Positions 52,499-61,584 of a DNA stretch of 64,000 bases are shown piece after piece (position 1 is the first letter of the stretch; every line of letters starts with the position of its first letter). Source of the DNA: Aridibacter sp965216195 (GTDB lineage: Bacteria > Acidobacteriota > Blastocatellia > Pyrinomonadales > Pyrinomonadaceae); NCBI GenBank assembly GCA_965216195.1, contig OZ244151.1:3224001-3288000 (forward strand). The letters run 5' to 3'. The notes beneath the pieces are model-generated. The model made no database searches. It saw only the letters and a program-made list of their open reading frames with translations, and had not been told where the DNA came from. The position numbers and the translations under genes were made by a program.

Positions 52499-53770
52499 AT
52501 GAATACAGTTTTAAGAAAATTCACGCTACTTGTTTTGTTTGTAGGCTTACAAACAGCCGCTACCAACGCCCAGACGACTGATGTCAGCAAGCTGATGAAA
52601 AAATCGCGGGTAAAAAAGGCCTTCAAGTTTATCAAGCAGATCGAAGCCGAAACTATAAAAGAGCAGATAAAGATCAGCGAGATTCCTGCGCCCACGTTCG
52701 AAGAACGGGAACGCGGACTTTATTTCAAAAAACGTTTTACCGAGCTGGAGCTCGAAAATATACGCGTCGATGCGGTCGGAAATGTTATCGGAGAGCGAAT
52801 GGGAACCGGTGGAAAAACTGCTCCGACGCTCGTTTTGGCAGCGCATCTTGATACGGTGTTTGCAAAAGAAACCAAGCTTGAAACCGTTCGCGAAGGTACA
52901 ATTATAAAACTTCCCGGAATCAGCGATGATGGACGCGGATTGACGCTTTTACTCGCAATTATCCGCACTCTAAACAAACATAAAATCAAAACGACCGGAA
53001 ATATAATCTTTGTCGCCAATGTCGGGGAAGAGGGTTTAGGAGACCTCAAAGGTGTACGCCATCTTTTTAATGAAGAATTAAAAGGCAAAATCACTCACTT
53101 CATTTCAATCGATGGAGCTGGGCTTGGCGTAACAACGGGAGCAGTGGGGAGCAAACGCTATCGAGTAACGTTTTCCGGAAAAGGCGGGCATTCTTACGGC
53201 GCTTTTGGAATGGCAAACCCGATTCACGCTGTTGGAAGGCTAATTGCTAAAATCTCGGAGTTTAGAACCCCTGCCTCTCCAAAAACAACTTTCAGCGTTG
53301 GAATGATCAGAGGTGGAACGAGCGTAAATTCGATTGCCAGAACGGCTTCTTTTGATATCGATATGCGTTCGGTAGATCCGGACGAACTGGCTAAACTAGA
53401 GAATCGTTTCAAGCAAAACGCCAAAGCTGCTCTCGAAGAAGAAAACGCGCGTTGGAACGATCGAGGAAAAATTAGCTTGGATCTTAAACTCATCGGTGAC
53501 CGACCGACGGGAACTCAATCTCAGGATTCTCCGATTATTAAGGTTGCGGCGTCTGCCAACAAGTTTATGAAACTGGAAAACGATTTTGGGTTTAGCAGTA
53601 CCGATTCGAATATGCCGATTAGTATTGGAATACCGGCGCTCACGATCGATGGTGGCGGCAAAGGGAAAGGATCTCATTCGCTAGACGAACAGTGGGATTC
53701 AAAAGACAGCCACATCGGAAGCCAAAGAGCCTTGCTGATAGTATTGGGTATTGTTGGAGTCGAAAAATAG
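52499..53770 (+). CDS. Exported M20-family metallopeptidase
   Basis: A 423-residue zinc aminopeptidase/carboxypeptidase of the M20 (PepT/ArgE-like) clan with a signal peptide ending TNAQ. Metal-binding and catalytic motifs are present in order: LAAHLDTVF, ISDDGRGL, VGEEGLGD (catalytic Glu-Glu), SIDGAGLG and, near the end, GSHSLDEQWD. The lid/dimerisation domain occupies the middle (GGHSYGAFGMANPIHAV, MIRGGTSVNSI). It probably releases amino acids or dipeptides from peptides in the periplasm and fits with the transporters that follow. Confidence 0.9.
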   Translation: MNTVLRKFTLLVLFVGLQTAATNAQTTDVSKLMKKSRVKKAFKFIKQIEAETIKEQIKISEIPAPTFEERERGLYFKKRFTELELENIRVDAVGNVIGERMGTGGKTAPTLVLAAHLDTVFAKETKLETVREGTIIKLPGISDDGRGLTLLLAIIRTLNKHKIKTTGNIIFVANVGEEGLGDLKGVRHLFNEELKGKITHFISIDGAGLGVTTGAVGSKRYRVTFSGKGGHSYGAFGMANPIHAVGRLIAKISEFRTPASPKTTFSVGMIRGGTSVNSIARTASFDIDMRSVDPDELAKLENRFKQNAKAALEEENARWNDRGKISLDLKLIGDRPTGTQSQDSPIIKVAASANKFMKLENDFGFSSTDSNMPISIGIPALTIDGGGKGKGSHSLDEQWDSKDSHIGSQRALLIVLGIVGVEK

Positions 53771-53819
53771 TAAAAAAGAGAAACTAAATTGCAAAAGAGA
53801 AAAGTAGCGGGGAGAAAAG

Positions 53820-55202
53820 ATGTCTGAACGAAAAAAAATGAGTCTGACGACGAAGATACTGATTGGGTTGGTTTTAGGATTAATAACGGGCGTAATCATA
53901 AATTTACTCTTCTATGTGGGAATCAAAGACGGAAAAATTCTTTGGAGTAATGATTTCGTCGGGACTTGGATAGTCGATGGATTGTTCAAACTCGGTGGAG
54001 GAATGTTTCTCAACCTTTTGAAAATGTTAGTTGTTCCTCTTGTTACATTTTCACTCATTGCAGGAGTTTGCGGAATCGGTGACATCGCCGCTCTTGGACG
54101 CATTGGGATAAAATCGTTTCTTCTTTACTTGCTAACAACGGCCATTGCCATTTCAACCGCCATCTTGCTTGCGGTGTTGGTTGGACCTGGGAAAGGTTTA
54201 GGTCTTGTTCCGGGTAGCGGTCCTGAATTTAAGGCAAAAGAAGCACCGCCGATAACTGATGTATTTATAAATATTATTCCAAGCAATCCCGTTAAAGCCT
54301 TTGCAGAGGGCGAGATGCTCAGCATTATTTTCTATTCGATTTTGGTTGGTGTAGCACTTCTGATGCTCGGCAGAGTTGCTAAACAGGTTGTTGAAGCGAC
54401 CGAAGTGTTAAATGAAATTGCGATGAAGCTGGTCGACATCGTAATGAGCGTTGCTCATATAGGTGTTTTCTGTTTGATCGCAAAAACTTTTGCCGAGCAG
54501 GGAATCGAACTAATACTTCCGATGGCAAGTTATTTCTTAACTGTTTTGGGAGCCTTGGGTATTCACTTTTTTGTAACGATTCTGGTTATATTTTATTTAT
54601 TCACAAGACTAAATCCGATTATGTTTATGCGGAAAATGTATAGCGCGCAGACGTTTGCATTTTCGACGGCGAGTTCGGGAGCCACAATTCCCATAACCTT
54701 GCAGTCAGTAACGGAACGTCTCGGCGTAAAAAATTCTGTTGCATCATTTACTGTTCCGCTTGGAGCAACAATAAATATGGACGGAACGGCAATAATGCAG
54801 GGTGTTGCAACTGTCTTTATCGCCAATGCTTTTGATGTTCCGTTAGGTATCGGAGGATATATAACCGTTATCGGTATGGCAGTTCTGGCTTCGATCGGAA
54901 CAGCCGGAGTTCCGGGAGTTGGTTTGATTATGTTGTCGATGGTTTTAACTCAGGTTAAATTGCCAGTCGAGGGAATCGCACTAATAATTGGCGTAGATCG
55001 CTTACTTGATATGTGCCGAACAGCGGTAAACATCACGGGTGATGCAATGGTTTCAACCGTTGTTGCAAAAGGCGAAAGCAAAATTGACATAGATGTTTAC
55101 AATGACCCCGACGCAGGTACTATTGATTTTGACAAGGAATTGGATATCGACGATGAAGACGAAAAAGCGTTTGAAGAAATTATGGATACAAAGCTGACAT
55201 AG
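53820..55202 (+). CDS. Dicarboxylate/amino acid:cation symporter (DAACS, GltP-like)
   Basis: Glutamate/aspartate-type symporter of 460 residues. The HP1 serine-rich loop appears as FSTASSGATIPITLQSV. The TM7 motif is GATINMDGTAIMQGVATVFIANAF and HP2 reads MAVLASIGTAGVPGVG. The TM8 substrate motif GVDRLLDMCRTAVNITGDA includes the Asp and Arg/Thr positions used for carboxylate binding. A 30-residue Asp/Glu-rich cytoplasmic tail ends the protein. It takes up acidic amino acids or C4-dicarboxylates with sodium or protons. It starts 49 bases after the peptidase gene. Confidence 0.94.
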   Translation: MSERKKMSLTTKILIGLVLGLITGVIINLLFYVGIKDGKILWSNDFVGTWIVDGLFKLGGGMFLNLLKMLVVPLVTFSLIAGVCGIGDIAALGRIGIKSFLLYLLTTAIAISTAILLAVLVGPGKGLGLVPGSGPEFKAKEAPPITDVFINIIPSNPVKAFAEGEMLSIIFYSILVGVALLMLGRVAKQVVEATEVLNEIAMKLVDIVMSVAHIGVFCLIAKTFAEQGIELILPMASYFLTVLGALGIHFFVTILVIFYLFTRLNPIMFMRKMYSAQTFAFSTASSGATIPITLQSVTERLGVKNSVASFTVPLGATINMDGTAIMQGVATVFIANAFDVPLGIGGYITVIGMAVLASIGTAGVPGVGLIMLSMVLTQVKLPVEGIALIIGVDRLLDMCRTAVNITGDAMVSTVVAKGESKIDIDVYNDPDAGTIDFDKELDIDDEDEKAFEEIMDTKLT

Positions 55203-55307
55203 CAGACTCATCCGTCTCAATCCCGATTTTGGGCGTGGTAGCTAAAAGTCTTAAAGGATCAGAAATTATCACGCCATTTTTGCGTCCGTTTTAAGTCTGG
55301 AAAAAAT

Positions 55308-56783
55308 ATGAGGCTAAACTCTAAAACAATAGGCTTGATTTTAGGACCGACGGCGTTTTTGCTGATACTTTTCTTATTTCACCCTGAAGGGTTGTCTAAA
55401 GAGGCAAATGCGATTCTGGCTTCGACCGCATGGGTTGCAATCTGGTGGATCACGGAGGCGATGCCGATTTCCGTTACCGCGCTGCTCCCGATAATTCTGT
55501 TCCCTTTAACTGGTGGACTTTCCCTAACGGAAACCACGGCTTCTTTTGGCCACAAATATATCTTCCTTTATATCGGCGGTTTTATTCTCGCTATTGCGAT
55601 TGAAAAATGGAACCTTCACAAACGCATCGCGCTTTCGATTATCAATTTCGTCGGTACTGACGTAGTAAGAATCATCCTCGGCTTTATGATCGCGACAGCG
55701 TTTATGTCGATGTGGATTTCAAATACCGCAACGACCGTGATGATGCTCCCGATCGGGATGGCAATAGTAAAGCAGCTTGAAAATAATCCTGCGACGGAAG
55801 AAAACGAAAATCTGATATTTGGCAAAGCTTTGATGCTTGCAATTGCTTATAGCGCAACCGTCGGAGGAATAGCCACGCTGGTTGGTACACCTCCAAATCT
55901 GGTTTTAGCCGGCGTTGTTCAAGAGATTTATGGAATGGAGATCACTTTTTCGAAGTGGTTTATGTTTGGTTTACCGATTTCAATTGCACTTCTGATCATT
56001 TGCTGGATCTATCTGACGCGTTTTGCTTTTAGGTTCAAGCAAAAGGAGTTTCCGGGCGGAAGGGCGGAGGTCAAAAAACAGCTTGATGAATTGGGATCAA
56101 TATCTTTTGAAGAAAAGATAGTCCTAGCCGTTTTTATATTTACAGCGTTTTGCTGGATCACGCGTTCGTTTTTGATCACGCAGTTTATTCCTGCCATCGA
56201 TGACACAATAATTGCGATGTTTTCGGCGATACTATTGTTTTTGCTTCCTGCAAAAGAGAAAGGCGAGAGGATCATTAATTGGGAGGAAGCCGTTAGACTG
56301 CCATGGGGAATCTTGCTTTTGTTTGGCGGTGGAATGGCTTTGGCCGCAGGGTTTCAATCGAGCGGTTTGGCAAAGTGGATCGGCGGACAGATAACCCTGC
56401 TTCAGGGTATTTCGATCATCTTGGTGGTGTTTATCCTGATTGCGGCCGTAAACTTTCTGACCGAAATAACTTCAAATCTCGCAACCACCGCGATGCTTCT
56501 TCCGATCCTGGCACCGATGGCTTTAACGATCGACGTTCATCCTTTCCTTTTGATGGTTGCCGCAACGGTGGCAGCTTCATGCGCGTTTATGCTTCCGGTT
56601 GCGACTCCGCCAAACGCGGTGGTTTTTGGATCGGGCTATCTAAAGATTCCCGACATGGTAAAAACCGGAATTTGGATGAATATCATGTCGATATGTCTTT
56701 TATCAATGATCGCCTATTTTCTGTTGCCGTACCTTTGGAATTTTGAAACAACTCCTTTTCCGGAGATACTAAAGGTGAAATGA
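55308..56783 (+). CDS. DASS (SLC13) family sodium:anion symporter
   Basis: Divalent anion:sodium symporter of 491 residues with about 12 helices. The family's paired SNT sodium sites appear as WISNTATTVMMLPIG in the first half and ITSNLATTAMLLPIL in the second. WWITEAMPISVTALLPII and the VGTPPNLVLAG loop also fit. Substrates of this family are dicarboxylates, citrate, sulfate or similar. The last 4 bases overlap the following hydrolase gene (ATGA), so the two are coupled. Confidence 0.94.
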   Translation: MRLNSKTIGLILGPTAFLLILFLFHPEGLSKEANAILASTAWVAIWWITEAMPISVTALLPIILFPLTGGLSLTETTASFGHKYIFLYIGGFILAIAIEKWNLHKRIALSIINFVGTDVVRIILGFMIATAFMSMWISNTATTVMMLPIGMAIVKQLENNPATEENENLIFGKALMLAIAYSATVGGIATLVGTPPNLVLAGVVQEIYGMEITFSKWFMFGLPISIALLIICWIYLTRFAFRFKQKEFPGGRAEVKKQLDELGSISFEEKIVLAVFIFTAFCWITRSFLITQFIPAIDDTIIAMFSAILLFLLPAKEKGERIINWEEAVRLPWGILLLFGGGMALAAGFQSSGLAKWIGGQITLLQGISIILVVFILIAAVNFLTEITSNLATTAMLLPILAPMALTIDVHPFLLMVAATVAASCAFMLPVATPPNAVVFGSGYLKIPDMVKTGIWMNIMSICLLSMIAYFLLPYLWNFETTPFPEILKVK

Positions 56784-57679
56784 GAATATCTGCAATTATC
56801 TTAGGTTTATTCTTAGCCGCTATCGTCAGTGGGCAAGAAACCCAGTTCAAGCTGAGCGGTGAACATGTTTTCGATCCAAACACAGTTTGTTCGTTTCTTT
56901 TTAGGACGAAACCGAACCCACCGATTCGCACCTATATTTTTGTCCCGAAAACTTTGAGTTCGAAAACCCGCGTTCTCCTTGTAATGCACGGATTGAGCCG
57001 CACTGCCTATAACTACATTGGGTCCTGGGAAAAATGGGCGGGCAAAAATGACTATATCGTTGTCGCCCCAAAATTCGATAGAGACAATTGGGGAGGCTCG
57101 AGAAAATATAATCTCGGAAACATGTTTCGAAAGGATGGAACGAAAAGCCCGCGGACGAGATGGTCGTTCAAGGTAGTCGAAAACCTTTACGAAACCATTC
57201 GAGAAGGGTTTAATCTGGAAACCGAGCATTTTGATATTTTCGGACATTCTGCCGGCGGACAGTTTGTTCATCGGTTTATGTTTTTTATGCCCGAGTCAAA
57301 AGTAAGGATCGCTCTGGCTGCTAATCCGGGTTGGTACACTTTGCCGGATCTGAACACGGAATTTCCATACGGACTTAAGCATCCAAAATTTTCTTATACG
57401 GAAAATGACCTATTGAATTGGACTAAGAGAACTGTCTATATTCTTCGTGGAACAAGCGACACCGAGCGAACGCCCAACCTACGGCAGACGAAGGAAGCTG
57501 ATGCACAGGGAAAAAACAGGTTTGAGCGGGCCGGATATATGTTTGAAAGAATTAAGCGCGTGAACCCCGACTCCAACTGGCGTTTGGTTGATGTTCCGGG
57601 AGCTGTGCATAGTCAGAAGCAGATGGCTAAAGCTGCACAATTAGTTTTGGATCGGATAAATTCGCGGACTCGAAAATAG
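56780..57679 (+). CDS. Exported alpha/beta hydrolase
   Basis: A 299-residue serine hydrolase with a signal peptide ending VSGQ. Oxyanion-hole region LLVMHGLSRTAYN, nucleophile elbow GHSAGGQF (about residue 156), probable Asp in RGTSDTERTP and catalytic His in VPGAVHSQKQM. It resembles PHB-depolymerase/feruloyl-esterase-like exported hydrolases. The substrate is unknown. ATGA overlap with the DASS transporter suggests it releases a substrate that the transporter takes up. Confidence 0.85.
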   Translation: MRISAIILGLFLAAIVSGQETQFKLSGEHVFDPNTVCSFLFRTKPNPPIRTYIFVPKTLSSKTRVLLVMHGLSRTAYNYIGSWEKWAGKNDYIVVAPKFDRDNWGGSRKYNLGNMFRKDGTKSPRTRWSFKVVENLYETIREGFNLETEHFDIFGHSAGGQFVHRFMFFMPESKVRIALAANPGWYTLPDLNTEFPYGLKHPKFSYTENDLLNWTKRTVYILRGTSDTERTPNLRQTKEADAQGKNRFERAGYMFERIKRVNPDSNWRLVDVPGAVHSQKQMAKAAQLVLDRINSRTRK

Positions 57680-57691
57680 CGTCTACTGGAG

Positions 57692-57711
57692 CGTAAGCAT
57701 CCATGCTTGCG
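57692..57711. repeat. Palindrome CGTAAGCAT-CC-ATGCTTGCG
   Basis: A perfect 9-bp palindrome with a 2-base loop, preceded by ACTGGAG. Close relatives occur at 42915-42935 and, as a larger inverted repeat, at 60436-60520. It lies in the gap between the hydrolase and D-aminoacylase genes. Confidence 0.6.
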
Positions 57712-57769
57712 TTGAGTGTTTTGTACGAAATAAGCCTTGACGCCTATACCCAGTCAAGGGAAGACATTT

Positions 57770-59350
57770 ATGAAACGATATATTTCACTAATTTTAATTT
57801 TGTTCGTCACTGTCAGCTACACTTTTGCTCATGATAAGAAATATGATCTCCTGATAACCAACGCGAAAATTATTGACGGCACCGGAAACCCCTGGTTTTA
57901 TGGTTCGATCGCCATCAAAGACGGCATGATTGCCAAGATCGATAATATTAATCCCGGCGAAGCCTACAAAATCATCGACGCAAAAAATCATATCGTCGCT
58001 CCGGGTTTCATCGACGTTCATGCCCACACCGAGTCGATATACAAAAACCGAAAAGCTGAAAACTTTATTCGCATGGGCGTAACGTCGATTATCACCGGAA
58101 ACTGCGGAAACTCCGTTGTGTTTTCCGGAAAGTTTTTAGACCGCGTAAAGGACGAGCCGCTTGCACTCAATATCGGAACTTTGATCGGACACAATGCCGT
58201 TCGCAAAAAAGTTTTAGGTTTAGATGATGTCCAACCCACAGCCGAACAACAAGCAGAAATGGATAGGATTGTTGAAAACGCGATGATGGGCGGTGCGGTC
58301 GGTATGTCAACGGGATTAATTTACGTTCCCGGTACCTATTCTAAGACTCAAGAAGTCATTGAATTGGCTAAGATCGTTTCAAAATACGGTGGAGTTTATG
58401 CCAGCCACATTCGGGATGAGGGCGTAAATGTTGTTCCTGCTATTAAAGAAGCGATCAATATCGGTGAAAAAGCGGCCATGCCGACCCACATCTCACATTT
58501 CAAAATTGCCAGCAAGAATATGTGGGGCGAGAGCGTTAAAACGATCGGGTTGGTAAAAGCGGCTCGCAAAAGCGGTCAGCAGGTTACGATCGATCAGTAT
58601 TCCTATACGGCTTCTTCAACATCGCTCGATGCACGACTTCCAGGCTGGGCGATTGCCGGAGGCCGCGAGGAAGGAACCAAACGGATGGAAGATCCGGCCA
58701 CAAAGAAAAGAATCATCAAGGATGTAAAGAAGTATTTAAAGGCACGCGGGTTTAGAGATTTCAGCTTCGCATACGTTGCGAGCTACAAAAAGAATCCTGC
58801 CTTTAACGGCAAGAATATTGCCGAAATTACAAAGATGGCTCGCGGCACAAAGAAACTAAACGCCCAGATCGAGCAGGTTTTTGAGATGTATAAAACCGGG
58901 CGTGTACAGATGGTTTACCGGATGATGGATGAGAGCGATGTTCAAAACATAATGCGTCAGCCGTTTACGATGATCGCGGCTGATTCCGGGGTTCGTACTC
59001 TGGGACGGGGCGTTCCGCATCCGAGAGGCTATGGAAACAATGCCCGGGTGCTAGGTAGATACGTTCGCGAGCTTAAAATTATTTCGCTCGAAGATGCGAT
59101 TCGGAAAATGACGTCTTTGCCAGCTCAGACTTTCAAGCTCAAAGATCGCGGTTTGTTAAAAGAGGGTTTTGCGGCAGACATTGTAATTTTTGACGAAAAA
59201 ACCGTCACCGATAAAGCTACCTTTGAAAAACCGCATCAATACGCAGAAGGTTTCAAATCGGTGATAGTAAATGGCAGAATCGTTTTTGACGGCGAGAAAA
59301 TGACAGACGCGATGCCGGGGATGGCTTTGAAACGAGCAGCCACTGAATGA
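57770..59350 (+). CDS. N-acyl-D-amino-acid deacylase (D-aminoacylase), exported
   Basis: Amidohydrolase-superfamily enzyme of 526 residues that removes acyl groups from N-acyl-D-amino acids, as arise from peptidoglycan or D-peptide turnover. The start at 57770 gives a signal peptide (YISLILILFVTVSYTFAH). Metal ligands seen are DVHAHTES, the bridging Cys in ITGNCGNSV, SHIRDEG and THISHFK, and the catalytic Asp in AADSGVRTLGRGVPHPRG. The C-terminal beta-domain closes with GFAADIVIFDEKTV. ATGA overlap with the next small gene. Confidence 0.92.
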   Translation: MKRYISLILILFVTVSYTFAHDKKYDLLITNAKIIDGTGNPWFYGSIAIKDGMIAKIDNINPGEAYKIIDAKNHIVAPGFIDVHAHTESIYKNRKAENFIRMGVTSIITGNCGNSVVFSGKFLDRVKDEPLALNIGTLIGHNAVRKKVLGLDDVQPTAEQQAEMDRIVENAMMGGAVGMSTGLIYVPGTYSKTQEVIELAKIVSKYGGVYASHIRDEGVNVVPAIKEAINIGEKAAMPTHISHFKIASKNMWGESVKTIGLVKAARKSGQQVTIDQYSYTASSTSLDARLPGWAIAGGREEGTKRMEDPATKKRIIKDVKKYLKARGFRDFSFAYVASYKKNPAFNGKNIAEITKMARGTKKLNAQIEQVFEMYKTGRVQMVYRMMDESDVQNIMRQPFTMIAADSGVRTLGRGVPHPRGYGNNARVLGRYVRELKIISLEDAIRKMTSLPAQTFKLKDRGLLKEGFAADIVIFDEKTVTDKATFEKPHQYAEGFKSVIVNGRIVFDGEKMTDAMPGMALKRAATE

Positions 59351-59544
59351 ATATCGCCGGAACACGGCTGGGAGAAGTCACGGAAAATAAAAAGTTTATA
59401 GTGGCCGCTGAAGTAGATACAAATTATAAAGGCTGTATCGTTGTCCCTGAGGATGCAATCATCATGGCAACGCATACGATCGTATTTGGACCTGATTCGA
59501 AAAAGGCATGTGAAAGATGGAAACGTGCCAACTGCAGTAGGTAA
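59347..59544 (+). CDS. Small hypothetical protein overlapping the D-aminoacylase stop
   Basis: A 65-residue frame whose ATG overlaps the preceding TGA (ATGA) and which ends 2 bases before the next gene, an arrangement typical of coupled operon genes. The product reads as a small alpha/beta protein: FIVAAEVDTNYKGCIVVPED, then HTIVFGPDSKKACERW. Three cysteines. No known domain was recognised. Codon use looks coding; still, chance is possible. Confidence 0.5.
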   Translation: MNIAGTRLGEVTENKKFIVAAEVDTNYKGCIVVPEDAIIMATHTIVFGPDSKKACERWKRANCSR

Positions 59545-59546
59545 TT

Positions 59547-60434
59547 ATGAAGAATTTATTTATAGAGAAGATTGTTTCAGTTCTTGGTTGTGTTTTGTTT
59601 TCTACCGCGGTTTTATCCGCTCAAATACCTACAACCGACATTTATTTATTTTCCGTTGAAAAGAATAACGACAAGTACGTTTTCTCAAATGGCAAAAACA
59701 TCACGAAAAGAAAGGGTTACGATAATCAGCCTTCATTTTCCTTTGACGGCAAGTTTGTATTTTTCACGTCCACTCGACGAGAAAATAATTTCGATATTTA
59801 TAAATATTCGCTAGCCGATGAGAAGATTTCGCCGGTTGTGAATTCGGATGCTGGTGAGTATTCCGCGAAACAGGTTGATGAAAACAAAATTGCATTTGTT
59901 CGCGAGGGCAATGACCAGCTAATGACTGTTTTTTTCGCTGACTTAGATACAAAGACCGAAACGCCGGCGTTTAAGGTAAAGGATCCAATCGCTTATTATG
60001 AGTTTAACAAGAACGGCGATGCCCTTGTCTGGGTGAGATATGCTTTTTGGATGAAGTGGGTAAACACGGAAAAATCGATTAACCGTTACGTCGCAAACTA
60101 CGCTCAGCCGAGCGTTCCACATCTGATTCCGGGCACAGATAAATTTAGTTTTATGGTTAGGCATCCGGACGACTCGCTTTGGATAAAGGAATTTGATCCG
60201 AAAACCGAGAGCGTCAGACCAATCATTCAGGCAAAGGACGGTAAGAAGAACTATTGCTGGCTGCGCGACGGGAGTTTGTTGATGAGCAGCGGAAGCAAAC
60301 TGTTTCGTTTTGATGAGAAGACGGATAAAAGCTGGGTTGAAGTTGCTGATCTTAAGGGCGTCGGCATTGAAGACATCACGAGAATCGCAGTAAGTACCGA
60401 TGGAAAACTTCTTGCGCTCGTCAGTAATCAATAA
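59547..60434 (+). CDS. Exported beta-propeller (TolB/WD40-like) protein
   Basis: A 295-residue protein with a signal peptide ending AVLSAQ. Repeated strand motifs of the TolB/PD40 kind follow: PSFSFDGKFVFFTSTRRENNF, KIAFVREGNDQLMTVF, VPHLIPGTDKFSFMVRHP and ITRIAVSTDGKLLALVS. About five to six blades can be counted. Such proteins bind peptides or other proteins in the periplasm. Its position after a D-aminoacylase and peptidase genes suggests a role with the scavenging enzymes, but none is proven. Confidence 0.82.
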   Translation: MKNLFIEKIVSVLGCVLFSTAVLSAQIPTTDIYLFSVEKNNDKYVFSNGKNITKRKGYDNQPSFSFDGKFVFFTSTRRENNFDIYKYSLADEKISPVVNSDAGEYSAKQVDENKIAFVREGNDQLMTVFFADLDTKTETPAFKVKDPIAYYEFNKNGDALVWVRYAFWMKWVNTEKSINRYVANYAQPSVPHLIPGTDKFSFMVRHPDDSLWIKEFDPKTESVRPIIQAKDGKKNYCWLRDGSLLMSSGSKLFRFDEKTDKSWVEVADLKGVGIEDITRIAVSTDGKLLALVSNQ

Positions 60435-60435
60435 C

Positions 60436-60520
60436 GACTGGAGCCGCGAGCGTCCCGCTTGCGTCATAGGGGTTTTTATTCGCATTTTTCACAAGCAGCG
60501 AGACGCTTGTAGCTCCAGTC
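60436..60520. repeat. Long imperfect inverted repeat, GACTGGAGC...GCTCCAGTC
   Basis: GACTGGAGCCGCGAGCGTCC (60436-60455) and the following CGCTTGCG face CACAAGCAGCGAGACGCTTG (60490 onward) and TAGCTCCAGTC (ending 60520). Each arm also contains its own small GCGAGCG/CGCTTGC-like palindrome. It fills the gap between the propeller gene and the ybjQ-like gene. Confidence 0.65.
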
Positions 60521-60571
60521 TTTATTCACAAGTATGCCCCGTGCAGCTTCTGGCCAACGTGAGGAAAAGTT

Positions 60572-60898
60572 ATGAACAGACCGATGATTTATACAAATAC
60601 ACCGGAGGTACCGGGGCGAGAAATCGTTGAGGTACTCGGCGTCGTTACCGGAAACGTTGTGCAGACAAAACACGTCGGAAAAGATATTGTCGCGAGTTTT
60701 AAGACGTTGGTCGGCGGAGAGATCACCGGCTATACGGAGATGCTGACTGAAGCCCGGCACAAGGCGATAAGCCGTATGGTCGAACACGCTTTAGAAATGG
60801 ACGCCGATGCAATTGTGAGCCTGAGGTTTACAACGAGCTCGATAATGAAAAACGCCTCGGAGATCCTTGTTTACGGGACAGCGGTGAAACTCAGATAA
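60572..60898 (+). CDS. YbjQ/DUF74 family protein
   Basis: A 108-residue protein of the pentameric YbjQ/DUF74 family, once called heavy-metal binding. The core VLGVVTGNVVQTKHVGKDI, ITGYTEMLTEARHKAISRMV and ALEMDADAIVSLRFTTSSIM are family hallmarks, as is the closing YGTAVKL. GAGGAAAAG precedes the ATG. Function is not established. It lies 1 base upstream of the following unknown gene, so they probably share an mRNA. Confidence 0.9.
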   Translation: MNRPMIYTNTPEVPGREIVEVLGVVTGNVVQTKHVGKDIVASFKTLVGGEITGYTEMLTEARHKAISRMVEHALEMDADAIVSLRFTTSSIMKNASEILVYGTAVKLR

Positions 60899-60899
60899 G

Positions 60900-61517
60900 A
60901 TGCCGTCATTGATTACACATCTATCTAATGCTGAGCACGATACTCTTTTTCGAGATTTATTCTATCTAAACACTGGAGAGCTCAAAGCTTTTTGCGATCG
61001 GCATTCGATTCCTTACGTAATCCTGATCGAGACGAAAGATGGAAAGATCAAAAAGTCTCGCGACAAAGACCGGCAAAAGATAATCATCGATCGCGTCGCT
61101 CACTACCTCAAGACCGGTAAGATAAAACCCGTCACTCTTTTCAAAAAGGAAGTTGTCAATCTTGAGGGGTTACCTGAAACGATTACGGCAGGCGATCGTT
61201 TGTTTTACGGCTGTTATGAAAAGAAGAATCCGAAAATGATTTCGCTTCTTAAAGATCTAACAAACGGTGAGTTTAGAAACGGTGCAATCGCACGGATTCT
61301 TTGCCGGGAATTTTGGACCAACGGCGAGGCGCCTACCTTCAAGGAGTATGCCGATGCGTGGCTTAAGGCGCGCGATGAATATTCTCTCACCCAGCATCCT
61401 GAAGCTGCTTATCTTACCGATCGTTCGAAAGGAAAGGCAGGTTCAAACTGGAAGGAAGTAAGGAAGGGAAAGGCTGCGAAGGTTCTGAAGATAATTGATA
61501 GATTTGAGCCCAGCTAA
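60900..61517 (+). CDS. Hypothetical protein with SAP-like N-terminal helices
   Basis: A 205-residue soluble protein not recognised. The N-terminal 75 residues (NTGELKAFCDRHSIPYVILI, KIIIDRVAHYLKTGKI) look like a helix-extended-loop-helix of SAP-like, nucleic-acid-binding type. The remainder is helical, with a WTNGEAPTFKEYADAWLKA segment and a basic C-terminus (GSNWKEVRKGKAAKVLKI). Starts immediately after the YbjQ gene. A DNA/RNA-related role would be a guess. Confidence 0.65.
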   Translation: MPSLITHLSNAEHDTLFRDLFYLNTGELKAFCDRHSIPYVILIETKDGKIKKSRDKDRQKIIIDRVAHYLKTGKIKPVTLFKKEVVNLEGLPETITAGDRLFYGCYEKKNPKMISLLKDLTNGEFRNGAIARILCREFWTNGEAPTFKEYADAWLKARDEYSLTQHPEAAYLTDRSKGKAGSNWKEVRKGKAAKVLKIIDRFEPS

Positions 61518-61584
61518 TTGAAAAAGGTGTCAGTAGCCCGTGCGTGAGCGAGGGCTCACCGAGGTGAACGGCGCGTACGCGGGA

